This document shows positions 1 to 8,459 of a stretch of DNA of 43,455 nucleotides, one piece after another. This DNA comes from CAYNLK01 sp964398055 (GTDB lineage Bacteria > Chloroflexota > Anaerolineae > 4572-78 > J111), in NCBI GenBank assembly GCA_964398055.1, contig CAYNLK010000049.1:1-43455 (forward strand). Direction: 5' to 3'. Below the pieces are notes generated by a model, which did no database searches, was not told where the DNA came from, and saw only the letters and a list, made by a program, of their open reading frames with translations. A program made the position numbers and the translations under genes. Every line of letters starts with the position of its first letter. The stretch's first letter is position 1.

Positions 1-90
1 ATCTTGGCCCGGTTACCGGGATTGAAGGTGTCGACCGGGGCGATTGAGAGCAATAGACTTTATACCGATTTAAATGAGATGGTTTCATAA
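1..90 (+). CDS. C-terminal end of an unidentified protein (partial)
   Basis: Frame 1 is open from the window edge to a TAA at 88-90 and gives 29 residues (ILARLPGLKV ... LNEMVS) that look like the end of a folded protein. It would converge on the minus-strand oxidoreductase that ends at 249. The fragment is too short to identify, and a chance open stretch of this length is quite possible. Confidence 0.3.
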   Translation: MLARLPGLKVSTGAIESNRLYTDLNEMVS

Positions 91-134
91 TGCCAGGGTC
101 TAAAACGCAACCTGAAATTGTGTAAGCCGCAGCA

Positions 135-147
135 CGTTTGTCAAACG
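135..147. terminator. Small palindrome between convergent genes
   Basis: CGTTTG-T-CAAACG is a perfect 6-bp-arm palindrome in the gap between the partial plus-strand frame and the minus-strand oxidoreductase. It may be a weak bidirectional terminator or a protein-binding site. The loop of one base makes a stable RNA hairpin unlikely, so the call is weak. The rest of 91-248 holds CACGT-rich short words and nothing else that I recognise. Confidence 0.2.
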
Positions 148-248
148 ACAATTAGATTTAATGATTTTGCCTAAGAAAACCGTTACGTTTCATGCTTCAC
201 GTTTCACGTATTTTAGCGGCCGGTTGTCAACTGAGTTGAAACACGCCC

Positions 249-1256
249 CTATTCGATGGTCAATATTATCTTACCGAATTGACTGTGCTGCTCCAGCCGG
301 CGATGAGCCTCGCTGGCCTCGGCCAGCGGAAAGGCGCGGTCGATCACCGGCTTGATCCGGCCGGCATTGACCGCGGCCAACATTTCCACAAATTCTCGGG
401 GGCTGCCCATCGTCGTGCCAATCAAACTGATCTGCTTGTGATAAAACTGCCTGATCTCCAAAGCCGTACTGGAGCTGCTGGTCGTGCCAAAGGTGACCAA
501 ACGGCCGCCGGGAACCAGCAGCTCGAGGTTGTGGCTGAAGGTGGCCGCGCCGACGCTATCGAGGATGACTTCAACCCCACCCCCACTCAATTCCTTAACC
601 TGAGCCGGCCAATCGGCCTGAGTGTAGTTGACGCCCCCATCGGCGCCCAGAGCCATTGCCCGCGCGAGCTTCTCATCGCTGTGGGAGGTCACATAAACGC
701 TGGCCCCGGCCAGTTTGGCCATTTGCAGGGCCAGGGTAGCCACTCCGCTGCCCGCGCCCGGAATCAAGAGCCGTTCACCCGGCCTGATCTGGGCTTTGCT
801 GATAAGCGCCCGCCAGGCGGTCAACCCGGCCAACGGAAAAGCGGCGGCTTCTTCAAAGGAAAGATGGGCCGGCATGGGAAAGACGTTATCGGCCGGCAGG
901 CGGATGAACTGGGCATAAGTGCCGTCAGTCGGACCGCCGAGAATCTCAAACTCGGGGGAGGGATGGCTCTCCAGGATACCCCAGCGCAACGACGGATAGA
1001 TAACCACCGGCTCACCCGCTTTGACCCGTTGCACCCCGGCCCCGACTTCAGCCACCACCCCCGCTCCATCCGAGCCAGGCACAAAAGGCATCATGGCCGC
1101 CATTTGCGGCCGGGAGCGCATCAGCAGATCACGCCGATTCAGCGCCGCGGCCCGTAAGGCGACCACGACCTCGGCCGGCCCCGGTTCGGGAGTTGGCCAC
1201 TCTACCAAACGAAGCTGATCTGGTCCACCTGGCTCGTAGACGCCGATGGCTTGCAT
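249..1256 (-). CDS. Zinc-independent quinone oxidoreductase-like MDR protein
   Basis: This 335-residue medium-chain dehydrogenase/reductase probably reduces or oxidises a small carbonyl compound with NAD(P)H in the cytoplasm. The N-terminal GroES-like part has PGSDGAGVVAEVG near residue 60. The Rossmann part has GAGSGVATLALQMAKLAGA, followed by the usual HSDEKLARAMALGAD segment. The Cys ligands of zinc-dependent alcohol dehydrogenases and the four-Cys structural zinc loop are both absent, so it fits the QOR branch. The start is the ATG at 1256, preceded by a GGAGAG box; a longer frame upstream has no such support. It follows the class II aldolase by 10 bases and is the last gene of the minus-strand block. 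The substrate is unknown; a role in handling a sugar-derived aldehyde or ketone is inferred from context only. Confidence 0.8.
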   Translation of the reverse strand: MQAIGVYEPGGPDQLRLVEWPTPEPGPAEVVVALRAAALNRRDLLMRSRPQMAAMMPFVPGSDGAGVVAEVGAGVQRVKAGEPVVIYPSLRWGILESHPSPEFEILGGPTDGTYAQFIRLPADNVFPMPAHLSFEEAAAFPLAGLTAWRALISKAQIRPGERLLIPGAGSGVATLALQMAKLAGASVYVTSHSDEKLARAMALGADGGVNYTQADWPAQVKELSGGGVEVILDSVGAATFSHNLELLVPGGRLVTFGTTSSSSTALEIRQFYHKQISLIGTTMGSPREFVEMLAAVNAGRIKPVIDRAFPLAEASEAHRRLEQHSQFGKIILTIE

Positions 1257-1266
1257 GTTTCTCTCC

Positions 1267-2124
1267 TCAGGCCGCTTTCCCGGCACTGCCGAACAGCCGC
1301 ATCCGGCCGGCAACGACTTCCCTGGCCGCCACTCGGCCCGCTTCAAGAATATCGTGCAAGGGGTAGGAACGGTCCGGGACGGTGAGTTTGGCTTGAATCC
1401 CACCCATATAGGCCAGGGCGATATCGGTCCAGACATTGATCTTGTCGATACCCAGCTCGATCAGACGGCGGAGATCCTCATCCGGGTTGCCTGAGCCGCC
1501 GTGCAAAACGAGCGGCAGATCGAGACTGGCCCGCAACTGTTTCAGCCGTTCAAAGTCCAGCTCCGGTTTCTTGATATACGGCCCATGAGCCGTGCCAATC
1601 GACACGGCCAGGGCATCGACGCCGGTTTCGGCCACAAAGCGGCCGGCCTCTTCCACCCGGGTCAGCACGGAGCCGAGCGAGACGCCGGCGCCCGACTCAT
1701 CACCGCCGCCGACGTGGCCCAACTCGGCCTCCACGGAGACGCCGGCAGCGTGGGCAATTTCGACCACCTGGCGGGTGCGGGCGATGTTCTCTGCCAGCGG
1801 ATAGCCGGAGGCGTCGAACATAATCGCCGAGCAGCCCAGGCGAATGCCGGTCATCACCTGCGGCAAATTGGTGGCATGGTCCAGCAGCAGGCAGACCGGC
1901 ACACTCACTTTTTTGGCTTCGGTTTCAATGGCCGCAATCAAGGCCGGCAAATCCTCAAGATGGGTATGGCCGGGTAACAACATCACGATAACCGGCGACC
2001 GCTCGGCCTCAGCGGCCTCCAAAATGGCCTGGGTGATCTCCAAATTGACCGTGTCAAAGCCGCCGACAGCCCAATCGGCGCCCACGGTTCCCTGCAATAT
2101 TTCCGCTAAACCTACGAATGGCAT
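1267..2124 (-). CDS. Class II ketose-bisphosphate aldolase (fructose/tagatose-bisphosphate type)
   Basis: This 285-residue zinc-dependent class II aldolase is expected to cleave a ketose 1,6-bisphosphate or a related ketose phosphate into dihydroxyacetone phosphate and an aldehyde. Expected motifs are present in order: VGGFDTVN near the N-terminus, LLLDHATN carrying the catalytic Asp and a zinc His, VEAELGHVGG, IGTAHGPY (zinc His), LHGGSGN (zinc His) and INVWTDIA near the C-terminus. Length fits GatY/KbaY/FbaA proteins. The start is the ATG at 2124 with a GGGAGAA box; the frame extends upstream through repeat DNA that I exclude. Neighbours are the 2-hydroxyacid dehydrogenase upstream and the quinone oxidoreductase downstream. 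The exact sugar cannot be read from the sequence. Confidence 0.88.
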   Translation of the reverse strand: MPFVGLAEILQGTVGADWAVGGFDTVNLEITQAILEAAEAERSPVIVMLLPGHTHLEDLPALIAAIETEAKKVSVPVCLLLDHATNLPQVMTGIRLGCSAIMFDASGYPLAENIARTRQVVEIAHAAGVSVEAELGHVGGGDESGAGVSLGSVLTRVEEAGRFVAETGVDALAVSIGTAHGPYIKKPELDFERLKQLRASLDLPLVLHGGSGNPDEDLRRLIELGIDKINVWTDIALAYMGGIQAKLTVPDRSYPLHDILEAGRVAAREVVAGRMRLFGSAGKAA

Positions 2125-2142
2125 AGTTGAATTCTCCCGGGG

Positions 2143-2185
2143 TAATTGTGAATTATGAATTGGGAATAGTGAATTGGGAATGATA
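2143..2185. repeat. Degenerate short-word repeat (GTGAATT units)
   Basis: The gap between the aldolase and the 2-hydroxyacid dehydrogenase carries irregular copies of a 7-12 base word: GTGAATTATGAATTGGGAAT followed by another GTGAATTGGGAAT. The same flavour of repeat recurs at 3288-3315, with ATTCACC units on the other strand. These are intergenic fillers of unknown function. Confidence 0.6.
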
Positions 2186-2202
2186 AGTAGTACCTGCAAC
2201 CG

Positions 2203-3270
2203 TCACGTTTGTGGCGACGACTTCATTTTTTGAATGACTTCGGGGTTGACAACCCACTCATAGCTGGCGCCGTTGAGACAATCGAGCGCGGCCTGGCTGA
2301 CCATTTTGACCGATTTAATAAAAGCGTCCCGAGTGGTTCCGGCCAGGTGGGAGGCAAACGTGACATTGTCGAGTTTTAGCCAGGGGCTATTGGCCGGGAC
2401 CGGCTCCTGCCAAAAAACGTCAAGGGCCGCGCCGGCGATTTGTTGCTGCTGAAGCGCGGCCAGCAGGGCCTGCTCGTCGACCAGGCCGGCCCGGGCGGTG
2501 TTGATGAAATAGGCCGTCGGCTTCATCAAGGCAAATTGGGTCCGGCCCATCAGCCCGGCATTGTCCGGGGTCAGCCGGGCGTGCAGCGAGACAATGTCAG
2601 CTTTTTGCAACAGCTCGTCAAGAGCAACCAGTTCGCCGCCGGCAGCGCGGACCGTTTCGGCGTCTACAAACGGATCATACACCAACAAGCGCGGCTCAAA
2701 GCCGGTCAGCCGCCGGGCCAAAATCCGGCCGATCGAGCCAAAACCAATCAAGCCGATGGTTTTGTGACCCAGCTCAAAACAGCTCAGGGGGTCGGTGATT
2801 TCGAACCACTCCCCCCGGCTGATGGCACAATGCGCCCGGGCGATGTGGCGCATTTCAGCCAGCATCAGCCCCAGCGCAAACTCAGCGACCGTGGTGTCAT
2901 TGCGGCCCACGATGTGCAAGGCGGCGACGCCGTGGTCGGTGGCAGCGGCGACGTCGATGTTTTCATAACCGGCCCGAGCTACACCAATAACCTTCAGCCG
3001 CCGGCCAGCCTCGATCAAGGGGCGCGGCACCGGACAAAAATGGACGATCAAGATATCGGCCTCAGCCACCGCCTCATAGGCGCCGGCGGCCGGCGCTTCG
3101 GCTTCCGGACCATTTAACTCCACGTTGAGGCGGCGCTGGTCGACTTCGTCCTTGGTTTTGGTGCCCCAATCCAGGGTTGTAATGTCAACCCCGGCCGCCC
3201 GAAACGGGTCACACGCCTTGAGCATCAGCTCGGGCGGGATCAAATAATCGCCAATCATGAGCGCTTTCAT
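2203..3270 (-). CDS. D-isomer-specific 2-hydroxyacid dehydrogenase (SerA-like)
   Basis: This 355-residue NAD-dependent dehydrogenase interconverts a D-2-hydroxyacid and a 2-oxoacid. The nucleotide-binding site is GLIGFGSIGRILARRL in mid-protein. The catalytic Arg lies in NTARAGLVDE, the Glu in DVFWQEPVP, and the His in FASHLAGTTR, so the Arg/Glu/His triad is complete. There is no ACT domain, which separates it from long phosphoglycerate dehydrogenases; a glycerate, gluconate or phosphonate-type substrate is as likely as 3-phosphoglycerate. The start is the ATG at 3270 with a GGGGAG box. In this sugar-acid island it could reduce a 2-keto acid or glyoxylate-like product; that is inference. Confidence 0.85.
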   Translation of the reverse strand: MKALMIGDYLIPPELMLKACDPFRAAGVDITTLDWGTKTKDEVDQRRLNVELNGPEAEAPAAGAYEAVAEADILIVHFCPVPRPLIEAGRRLKVIGVARAGYENIDVAAATDHGVAALHIVGRNDTTVAEFALGLMLAEMRHIARAHCAISRGEWFEITDPLSCFELGHKTIGLIGFGSIGRILARRLTGFEPRLLVYDPFVDAETVRAAGGELVALDELLQKADIVSLHARLTPDNAGLMGRTQFALMKPTAYFINTARAGLVDEQALLAALQQQQIAGAALDVFWQEPVPANSPWLKLDNVTFASHLAGTTRDAFIKSVKMVSQAALDCLNGASYEWVVNPEVIQKMKSSPQT

Positions 3271-3287
3271 CGAGAAGGCTCCCCTGA

Positions 3288-3425
3288 GAATTGTGAATGG
3301 TGAATGGTGAATGACTCCACAAGAATCTGTTTCAAACAAATCACCAATTAACTTTGCTGTCAAACGTGAAGCGTAAAACGTGATGATTCTACCTGAGAAA
3401 CCTCACGCTTCACACTTCACGTTTA
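3288..3425. repeat. Intergenic short-word repeats (ATTCACC and CACGTTT units)
   Basis: Two kinds of short repeat fill this gap. 3288-3315 carries three near-copies of GTGAATG, and 3362-3425 carries CACGTTT/CACGCTTCA words partly arranged as an inverted repeat (AACGTGAAGCGT against ACGCTTCACACTTCACGTTT). Similar CACGT words occur at 178-214 and 16400-16452. The inverted part could act as a hairpin between the phosphatase and dehydrogenase genes, but it has no U tract. Confidence 0.55.
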
Positions 3426-4211
3426 CAATTGCACTTGCCAGGCGTCCAGCAAGGCGGCAAGGTCGTTAAAGATAAAATCCGGCGCGTAAGGCTCAGCTTC
3501 AGCCCGCTTGTTCGAACCGGACAGAACGAATATGGTCTTCAAGCCGGCCCGCTGCGCGCCGAGGATATCGGTGTCCAGCCGGTCGCCGATCATAGCCGTA
3601 GTGGCCGGCTGGGCACCCATCAGTTCCATCGCCAACTCAAACATGGCCGCCTCCGGCTTGCCGATGGCCGTGGGGGTGACGCCGCTGGCGGTTTGCAGCG
3701 CGGCAATCATCGAGCCGGTGCCGGGGGCCAGGCCGTCTTCAGTCGGTACGGTCGGGTCAAGATTGGTGGCGATAAAGCGCGCCCCGCCGCGAATGAGCTG
3801 GGTCGCTCGTTTGAGTTTCTCATAGGTGATTTCCCGGTCGATGCTGGCCACTACAACGGCCACATCGTCATCGGCCAACACAAAGCCGGCTTCGGTCAGG
3901 ACATGTTTGAGTGAAGCCATGCCAAAGACATGCACCCGGGTGCCCGGCGGATATTGCCGGGCCAGGAAACGGGCCGTGGCCTGGCCGGAGGTCAATATTT
4001 CTTGCGGAAAAACCTCGACCCCCATGCGGGCCAACTTATCCACATATTGTTGGGGCGTGCGGCTGGAGTTGTTAGTAGCCAGGATAAAAGGGATAGCCTG
4101 CCGGCGCAAAAAGGCCACAAACTCTTGCAGCCGGGGCATTGGCTCATCGCCCAGGTAGAGCACCCCGTCCATATCGCTGATCAAATGAGTGATGTCGGTT
4201 AGCTTGGTCAC
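3423..4211 (-). CDS. HAD-superfamily sugar phosphatase (NagD-like)
   Basis: This 262-residue HAD hydrolase of the NagD / p-nitrophenylphosphatase subfamily probably removes phosphate from a small sugar phosphate. Motif I is SDMDGVLYLG (nucleophile and general-acid Asp), motif II is LATNNSSRTPQQYV, the lysine motif is AIGKPEAAMF, and motif III is MIGDRLDTDILGAQRAG. The large C2-type cap sits between motifs II and III, as in NagD. The start is a GTG at 4211 with a GAGGAG box about 12 bases upstream; no better ATG is seen. It lies just after the LyxK-like kinase gene, so it may act as an overflow or repair phosphatase for the pathway. Confidence 0.85.
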   Translation of the reverse strand: MTKLTDITHLISDMDGVLYLGDEPMPRLQEFVAFLRRQAIPFILATNNSSRTPQQYVDKLARMGVEVFPQEILTSGQATARFLARQYPPGTRVHVFGMASLKHVLTEAGFVLADDDVAVVVASIDREITYEKLKRATQLIRGGARFIATNLDPTVPTEDGLAPGTGSMIAALQTASGVTPTAIGKPEAAMFELAMELMGAQPATTAMIGDRLDTDILGAQRAGLKTIFVLSGSNKRAEAEPYAPDFIFNDLAALLDAWQVQL

Positions 4212-4252
4212 TTACTTCGTTCTCCTCAAAAGAAAATTTGCGCCATTTTGGT

Positions 4253-5779
4253 TCAATGGCTGAGTTTGCTGAGATGATCCCACGGTTCCTGCATCGCCGC
4301 CAAGAGTCGCTGGTACTCGGCATAGCGGGCCAGGTAAAAAGGGGTCGCTTCCGGGTTGGGTTCCTGCCGCCGGGCCAGCTTGACGGCCTGAGCCACCGCG
4401 TCGGCGTGATCGCGGTAGGCCCCGGCGCCAATGCCGGCGCTCATGGCCGCGCCGCGGGCGCCCAGTTCGGTGCCATCCGTCACCTCCATCGGCAGTTGCA
4501 ACGTGTCGGCAAAAATCTGGGTCCAGACCGGGCTGCGCGAGCCGCCGCCGGTCAAGCGGACCACGTCCATCTCAGCCCCGGCCGCCCGTAACTTCTCAAT
4601 GTGGCTCAAATGGCCGTAGACAATGCCTTCGTACAAAGCCCGGAGCAGGTGGGCTTTGGTATGCCAGCCGGCCACGCCATAAAAACCGGCCCGAGCTGTG
4701 GCCTGGACGTTAGAGCCGAACAAGAAGGGGTGAAAGATAACATCGGTGCCGCCCGGCGGCAGGCTGGCCACCATTTCATTGCAGACTTCATACACCGAGA
4801 TGCCGCGCTCTTTGGCCTGCAACCTTTCTTCAGCGCAGAAGGTCTTCACAAACCATTCCAGGTTGGTGGCCGAGGTGGCGCTGGCTTCCATAGCCACCCA
4901 GCGGCCGGGCACGGTATAAACATTAGTCATAAAGAGATTGGGATCAGCCAGCGGTTCGGCGGTGACAATTTCGTTGATGCTCCAGGTGCCGGCCACAATG
5001 CAGACCTGTCCGGGTTGAAAAACGCCAGCGCCCAGAGCCGAGCCCTGCACGTCAAAAACGCCGCCCACCACCGGCGTACCGGCCAAGAGACCCGTGGCTG
5101 CCGCCGCCTCCGGCGTAACCTGGCCAGCGATTTCAAAACTCTCCAACGGCTTTGGCAGGGCCTCATATACTTCGGGGATGCCGAACAACTCCAATAACTC
5201 TTTGGAATAACTTTTCCGGGGAATATCCAACAGACTGGTGCCGCCGAAATCCGCATAATCGGTGGAAATTTCACCGGTCAGGCAATATTTGATGTAATCT
5301 TTGATCATCAAGACTGAGGCGATGCGCCCATAGACCTCCGGCCGGTGTTTTTTGAACCAGGCCAGCAGGGCATTGGGTTGGCCCGGCCAGAACGACTGCA
5401 AGGTGTAGGCAAAAGCCTGTGGATGCAGCCCACGGACGTACCACTCGTCGACAATGTCGGCGGCCCGGGTATCCATCGAGGCAATGCCCGGCCAGACCGG
5501 CTGGCCCTGTTTGTCGAGCAAATAGATACCGTTGCCGTGGCCGGTAGTGCCGATCCCAATGATCTGTTTGGGATCGATGCCCGATTTTTCAATGGCCTCG
5601 CGGATGGCCGCGGCGGTGTTGGGCCAAAGGGTGGCCATATCCCGTTCGGTCCAGCCGGGATGGGGATAACTTAGCTCGTTCGTCCGGCTGGTCACCTGAA
5701 TCTCATTGCCTTGTAAATCGAAAATGGCGGCTTTAGAAACGGTGCTGCCGTTATCTACTCCCAGAAGATAGTCGGCCAT
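4253..5779 (-). CDS. lyxK: FGGY carbohydrate kinase, L-xylulose kinase-like
   Basis: This 508-residue FGGY kinase phosphorylates an open-chain sugar or sugar acid with ATP. The N-terminal phosphate loop is GVDNGSTVSKAAIFD. The GWTERDM and IGIGTTGHGNGIYLLDKQG segments follow E. coli LyxK closely, GGVFDVQGSALGAG carries the catalytic Asp, and TGGGSRSPVWTQI is the C-terminal ATP-binding segment. LyxK phosphorylates L-xylulose and is known to accept 3-keto-L-gulonate, which suits the UlaD/UlaE/UlaF-like enzymes elsewhere in the window. The start is the ATG at 5779 with AAGGAG; an in-frame GTG at 5794 sits on that box and is less likely. It lies downstream of the GldA-like gene, separated by a GC-rich hairpin. 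Family assignment is firm; substrate is inferred. Confidence 0.82.
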   Translation of the reverse strand: MADYLLGVDNGSTVSKAAIFDLQGNEIQVTSRTNELSYPHPGWTERDMATLWPNTAAAIREAIEKSGIDPKQIIGIGTTGHGNGIYLLDKQGQPVWPGIASMDTRAADIVDEWYVRGLHPQAFAYTLQSFWPGQPNALLAWFKKHRPEVYGRIASVLMIKDYIKYCLTGEISTDYADFGGTSLLDIPRKSYSKELLELFGIPEVYEALPKPLESFEIAGQVTPEAAAATGLLAGTPVVGGVFDVQGSALGAGVFQPGQVCIVAGTWSINEIVTAEPLADPNLFMTNVYTVPGRWVAMEASATSATNLEWFVKTFCAEERLQAKERGISVYEVCNEMVASLPPGGTDVIFHPFLFGSNVQATARAGFYGVAGWHTKAHLLRALYEGIVYGHLSHIEKLRAAGAEMDVVRLTGGGSRSPVWTQIFADTLQLPMEVTDGTELGARGAAMSAGIGAGAYRDHADAVAQAVKLARRQEPNPEATPFYLARYAEYQRLLAAMQEPWDHLSKLSH

Positions 5780-5800
5780 AGTATGCTCCTTCACAAATAC

Positions 5801-5848
5801 CCCCTCCCCAACCCCTCCCCCGAATCGGGGGAAGGGCTAGGGGAGGAG
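5801..5848 (-). repeat. GC-rich intergenic hairpin
   Basis: CCCCCGAATCGGGGG at 5817-5831 is a perfect palindrome nested in a longer imperfect inverted repeat of CCCCTCCCC against GGGGAGGAG. It lies between the GldA-like gene and the kinase start. On the minus transcript no U run follows, so it is more likely an RNA-stabilising or repeat element than a strict terminator. Confidence 0.6.
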
Positions 5849-5886
5849 TAAAATTTTCATTATCACTGGTGAACCGTTGGCTCCAA

Positions 5887-7014
5887 TTAGCCGGCCAGTT
5901 CCCGGCGCTCGTGGCCCAGGGCATCGGCGGCAATCAAGGCGCCATACATATCATACGGGGTAACGGTGAAGACGTGGTTATGGGTGATCGACCCTTCCCC
6001 ACAGAACGCCTCAGCCAACTGCATCACTTGCTTGTCGGAAATATCAGCCAGGCCCAGCTCCTCAAACGTAACCGGCAAACCAAGAGCGACCATGAAGTCG
6101 ATCACATCGAGCCGCTCCTCATCACCGATATCTTCGTCCAGGCACAATTGGGTGGCGATGCCAAAGGCCACCTTTTCCCCGTGGGAGTAAGGCTTGGTGG
6201 CCTCCATCATCGTTAAACCGTTGGCCACGGCGTGGGCCGAAGCCACCCCACCACTCTCAAAGCCCAGGCCGGAGTGGAGCGTGTTGGCCTCGATGACCTT
6301 CTCTACCGCCGGGGTGACCACATGCTTCTCACAGTCTAGCTTGGCCGTCAGGGCGAACTCCAACAATGTGTCATAACAGAGACGGGCCAGGTTCATGGCG
6401 GCCAGGGTGGCGACGCCATGACCATACCGGGCGTTGGCCAGGTTGGGGGCCCGTTTTTTAAAGGAAGCCTCGGCTTCTAACCAGGTGGCCAGCCCGTCGG
6501 CCACGCCGGACATCAACCAGCGCGCCGGGGCATTGACCACAATCTGGCTGTCGACCAGCACCAGGTCGGGATTGAAGGGCCAGAGATCCCAGCCATCCAT
6601 AATTCCGTCTTCGGTGTAGTAAACGGTGGCTGCGCTGGTAGGCGCATCGTTGCTGGCGATGGTCGGCAAGGAAACCATTCTGGCCTCCACGTCAGCGTTA
6701 AAGGCAACGGCCTTGGCCAGGTCAATCGCTTTGCCGCCACCCACGCCAATGACCACATCGCACTTCTCGGCAACCGCTTTTTTAACTCCCAGGCCGATTT
6801 GGCCCCGGTCACACTCGCCTGAGAAAACAAACGGAACCATCTCGATGTTGGCTTCTTTGAGGGCTTGCGCCACCGGCTCAGCAAACAGGCCGCTGACATT
6901 TGGCCCCATTGCGGCCAAAGCTCGTTTACCCAGGGGGGCAACATATTTACCAAGCTGCGCCAGGGCGCCCGCGCCCTGCACATACCGTCGTGGGGCTACC
7001 AGAACTTTTAACAT
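5887..7014 (-). CDS. Iron/zinc-containing polyol dehydrogenase (GldA-like)
   Basis: This 375-residue member of the metal-dependent (group III) alcohol dehydrogenases resembles glycerol dehydrogenase. The NAD-binding stretch is IGVGGGKAIDLAKAVA. Metal ligands appear as the Asp in GVADGLATWLEAEAS and the His residues in SAHAVANGLT and YSHGEKVAFG. Length and the start MLKVLVAPRRYVQGAGAL are typical of GldA. The ATG at 7014 has a strong AGGAGG box. It probably oxidises a polyol or reduces a ketose; in this cluster a sugar alcohol or an L-sugar acid are both plausible. It is followed by the LyxK-like kinase, giving an oxidise-then-phosphorylate pair. Confidence 0.85.
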   Translation of the reverse strand: MLKVLVAPRRYVQGAGALAQLGKYVAPLGKRALAAMGPNVSGLFAEPVAQALKEANIEMVPFVFSGECDRGQIGLGVKKAVAEKCDVVIGVGGGKAIDLAKAVAFNADVEARMVSLPTIASNDAPTSAATVYYTEDGIMDGWDLWPFNPDLVLVDSQIVVNAPARWLMSGVADGLATWLEAEASFKKRAPNLANARYGHGVATLAAMNLARLCYDTLLEFALTAKLDCEKHVVTPAVEKVIEANTLHSGLGFESGGVASAHAVANGLTMMEATKPYSHGEKVAFGIATQLCLDEDIGDEERLDVIDFMVALGLPVTFEELGLADISDKQVMQLAEAFCGEGSITHNHVFTVTPYDMYGALIAADALGHERRELAG

Positions 7015-7041
7015 TTTTAGCCTCCTGTGGCTACTACTATA

Positions 7042-7278
7042 CTACGCCTGCATCTGCCGCAGCAAATCGCCGCTGTCAAAGATTTCCCAGCCTTCGGCCA
7101 ATTTACCGCCCTCGACCCGGAAGGTGCTGACGGCCGGACAGAAGATTGCGTTGCCTTTGGCCGGAATGCCGGCAAAATCGCCGGTATGCTTGGCCCGCAA
7201 GGCAAAATAGCAGGCCACTTTATCCCCGTCAGCCAGCATGAAATCATGCTCGATTTTCATATCGCTGAAAACGCTGCC
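7042..7278 (-). pseudogene. C-terminal remnant of a SnoaL/NTF2-like cyclase
   Basis: The frame GSVFSDMKIEHDFMLADGDK ... SGDLLRQMQA matches the second half of SnoaL-like polyketide cyclase/ester cyclase proteins (FMLADGDKVACYF, HTGDFAGIPAKG, FRVEGGKLAEGWEIFD). Family-like sequence begins before the only ATG (7260) and runs back to a TAG at 7279-7281, so the N-terminal half of the usual ~140 residues is missing. The 72-residue product from the ATG would lack about half of the cone-shaped barrel. I read it as a decayed gene, though a short expressed protein cannot be excluded. Confidence 0.6.
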
Positions 7279-7359
7279 CTATTTTTTGGCTCACCTCACC
7301 TCCTTTGGAGCTACGTAAGCGCTCGACGACTGCCCATTTTTAGTTTGCCTCATAATTTT

Positions 7360-8325
7360 TTATTGATCAGCCATAGCGCAGCGGAAGCCGTTGGTGGGAT
7401 CAAAGAGGATAAAATCGCCAGGGAAAGGCGGCAAACGATAGGCAACCCTGGCCCGGTCCCGCTCGTTGATCCATGAACCGCCCCGCAGAGCCCGGGTGCC
7501 CTGGGCCTCCATATCTTCGCGGCCGTCGTCGGCGCGATAGGGATAAGGACTGAAAATAGTGTTGACCCATTCCCAGGCATTGCCCACCATATCGCAGGCG
7601 CCGACCGGGCTGGCTGCTTCCGGGCAGTAGCGGCCCACCGGTGTGGTCGTCCCCAGGGCCGACTCGACCGTATTCACCCTGGTCGGCTGCCACTCATTAC
7701 CCCAGGGATAGACATATTTCTCTTGTTTGGCGGCATCCCAACCGGCCGCCCGTTCCCACTCCGCCTCGGTCGGCAGCCGGGCGCCGGTCCAGCGGCAATA
7801 GGCCGCCGCCTCAAACCAGACCACCCCAACCACCGGGTAGTTGGATTGATTCCAGCGCTCATCCGACCAAAATTTTGGATGGGTCCGCTCGGTTATGCTC
7901 TTCCACTGCCAACCCTCTTGGGTCCAAAGCTCACGTTGATCGTACCCACCGGCGTCAATAAAGCCGGCGAATTGCCGGTTGGTTACTTCATATTTATCGA
8001 TCCAATAAGCGTCCAGCAATACGGTGTGCTGCGGCATTTCGTCATCAAACCAGTCGGCCGGGCATTGGGGGCAATCGGCTTTAGCCAGTTCGATCTCGGC
8101 CTCACTACTCCCCATTGGAAACTCACCGGCCGGGACAAAGACTATCTCGGCCCCATCGGTGGGACGAATTTCGGTTCGGATTGGCGACGGATTGGACTGA
8201 ACGGCTGTTGCTAAGGTAAGTTCTGATGATATTGCCGGCGTTTGGATTGAAGAAGTACCACAAGCCACCACGAATGACAATGTCGCCATCCATAGAGCTA
8301 ACCTGATTTGCAGTTTAGGCGACAT
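7360..8325 (-). CDS. Lipoprotein with formylglycine-generating-enzyme (SUMF1) fold
   Basis: This protein of about 321 residues has a lipoprotein signal (ALWMATLSFVVACG, lipobox VVAC), a Ser/Thr-rich linker, then an FGE-sulfatase/SUMF1 domain. Family landmarks are VFVPAGEFPMGSSEAE, YWIDKYEVTNRQF, RLPTEAEWERAAG, YPWGNEW, DMVGNAWEWV, LRGGSW and the final NGFRCA. The two active-site cysteines that follow GGS in true formylglycine-generating enzymes are absent, so a catalytic sulfatase-maturation role is unlikely. Such surface lipoproteins are common in Chloroflexota and their job is unclear. The ATG at 8325 is chosen; an in-frame TTG at 8334 is possible, and neither has a good ribosome site. It appears to be a separate unit from the sugar genes. 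Confidence 0.8.
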   Translation of the reverse strand: MSPKLQIRLALWMATLSFVVACGTSSIQTPAISSELTLATAVQSNPSPIRTEIRPTDGAEIVFVPAGEFPMGSSEAEIELAKADCPQCPADWFDDEMPQHTVLLDAYWIDKYEVTNRQFAGFIDAGGYDQRELWTQEGWQWKSITERTHPKFWSDERWNQSNYPVVGVVWFEAAAYCRWTGARLPTEAEWERAAGWDAAKQEKYVYPWGNEWQPTRVNTVESALGTTTPVGRYCPEAASPVGACDMVGNAWEWVNTIFSPYPYRADDGREDMEAQGTRALRGGSWINERDRARVAYRLPPFPGDFILFDPTNGFRCAMADQ

Positions 8326-8459
8326 ATCAGCCAACCCGTTTTGGCTTCGTCGAGCATAGCCGGGTAGTTATCCAGAGGGATGATGTGGCAAACTCAGTCC
8401 CAAACCGCATAAAATCTCACCTGCTTTTTGTGGCGTTACCACCGCTCTTCCCTTATCTT

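Noticed and set aside
279..1157. Plus-strand open frame of 292 codons opposite the quinone oxidoreductase
   Set aside because: It is the mirror frame of a clear MDR gene and has no recognisable domain or ribosome site.
7360..8325. Active sulfatase-activating formylglycine enzyme
   Set aside because: The fold landmarks are present, but the catalytic cysteine pair after GGS is missing and no sulfatase gene is in the window.
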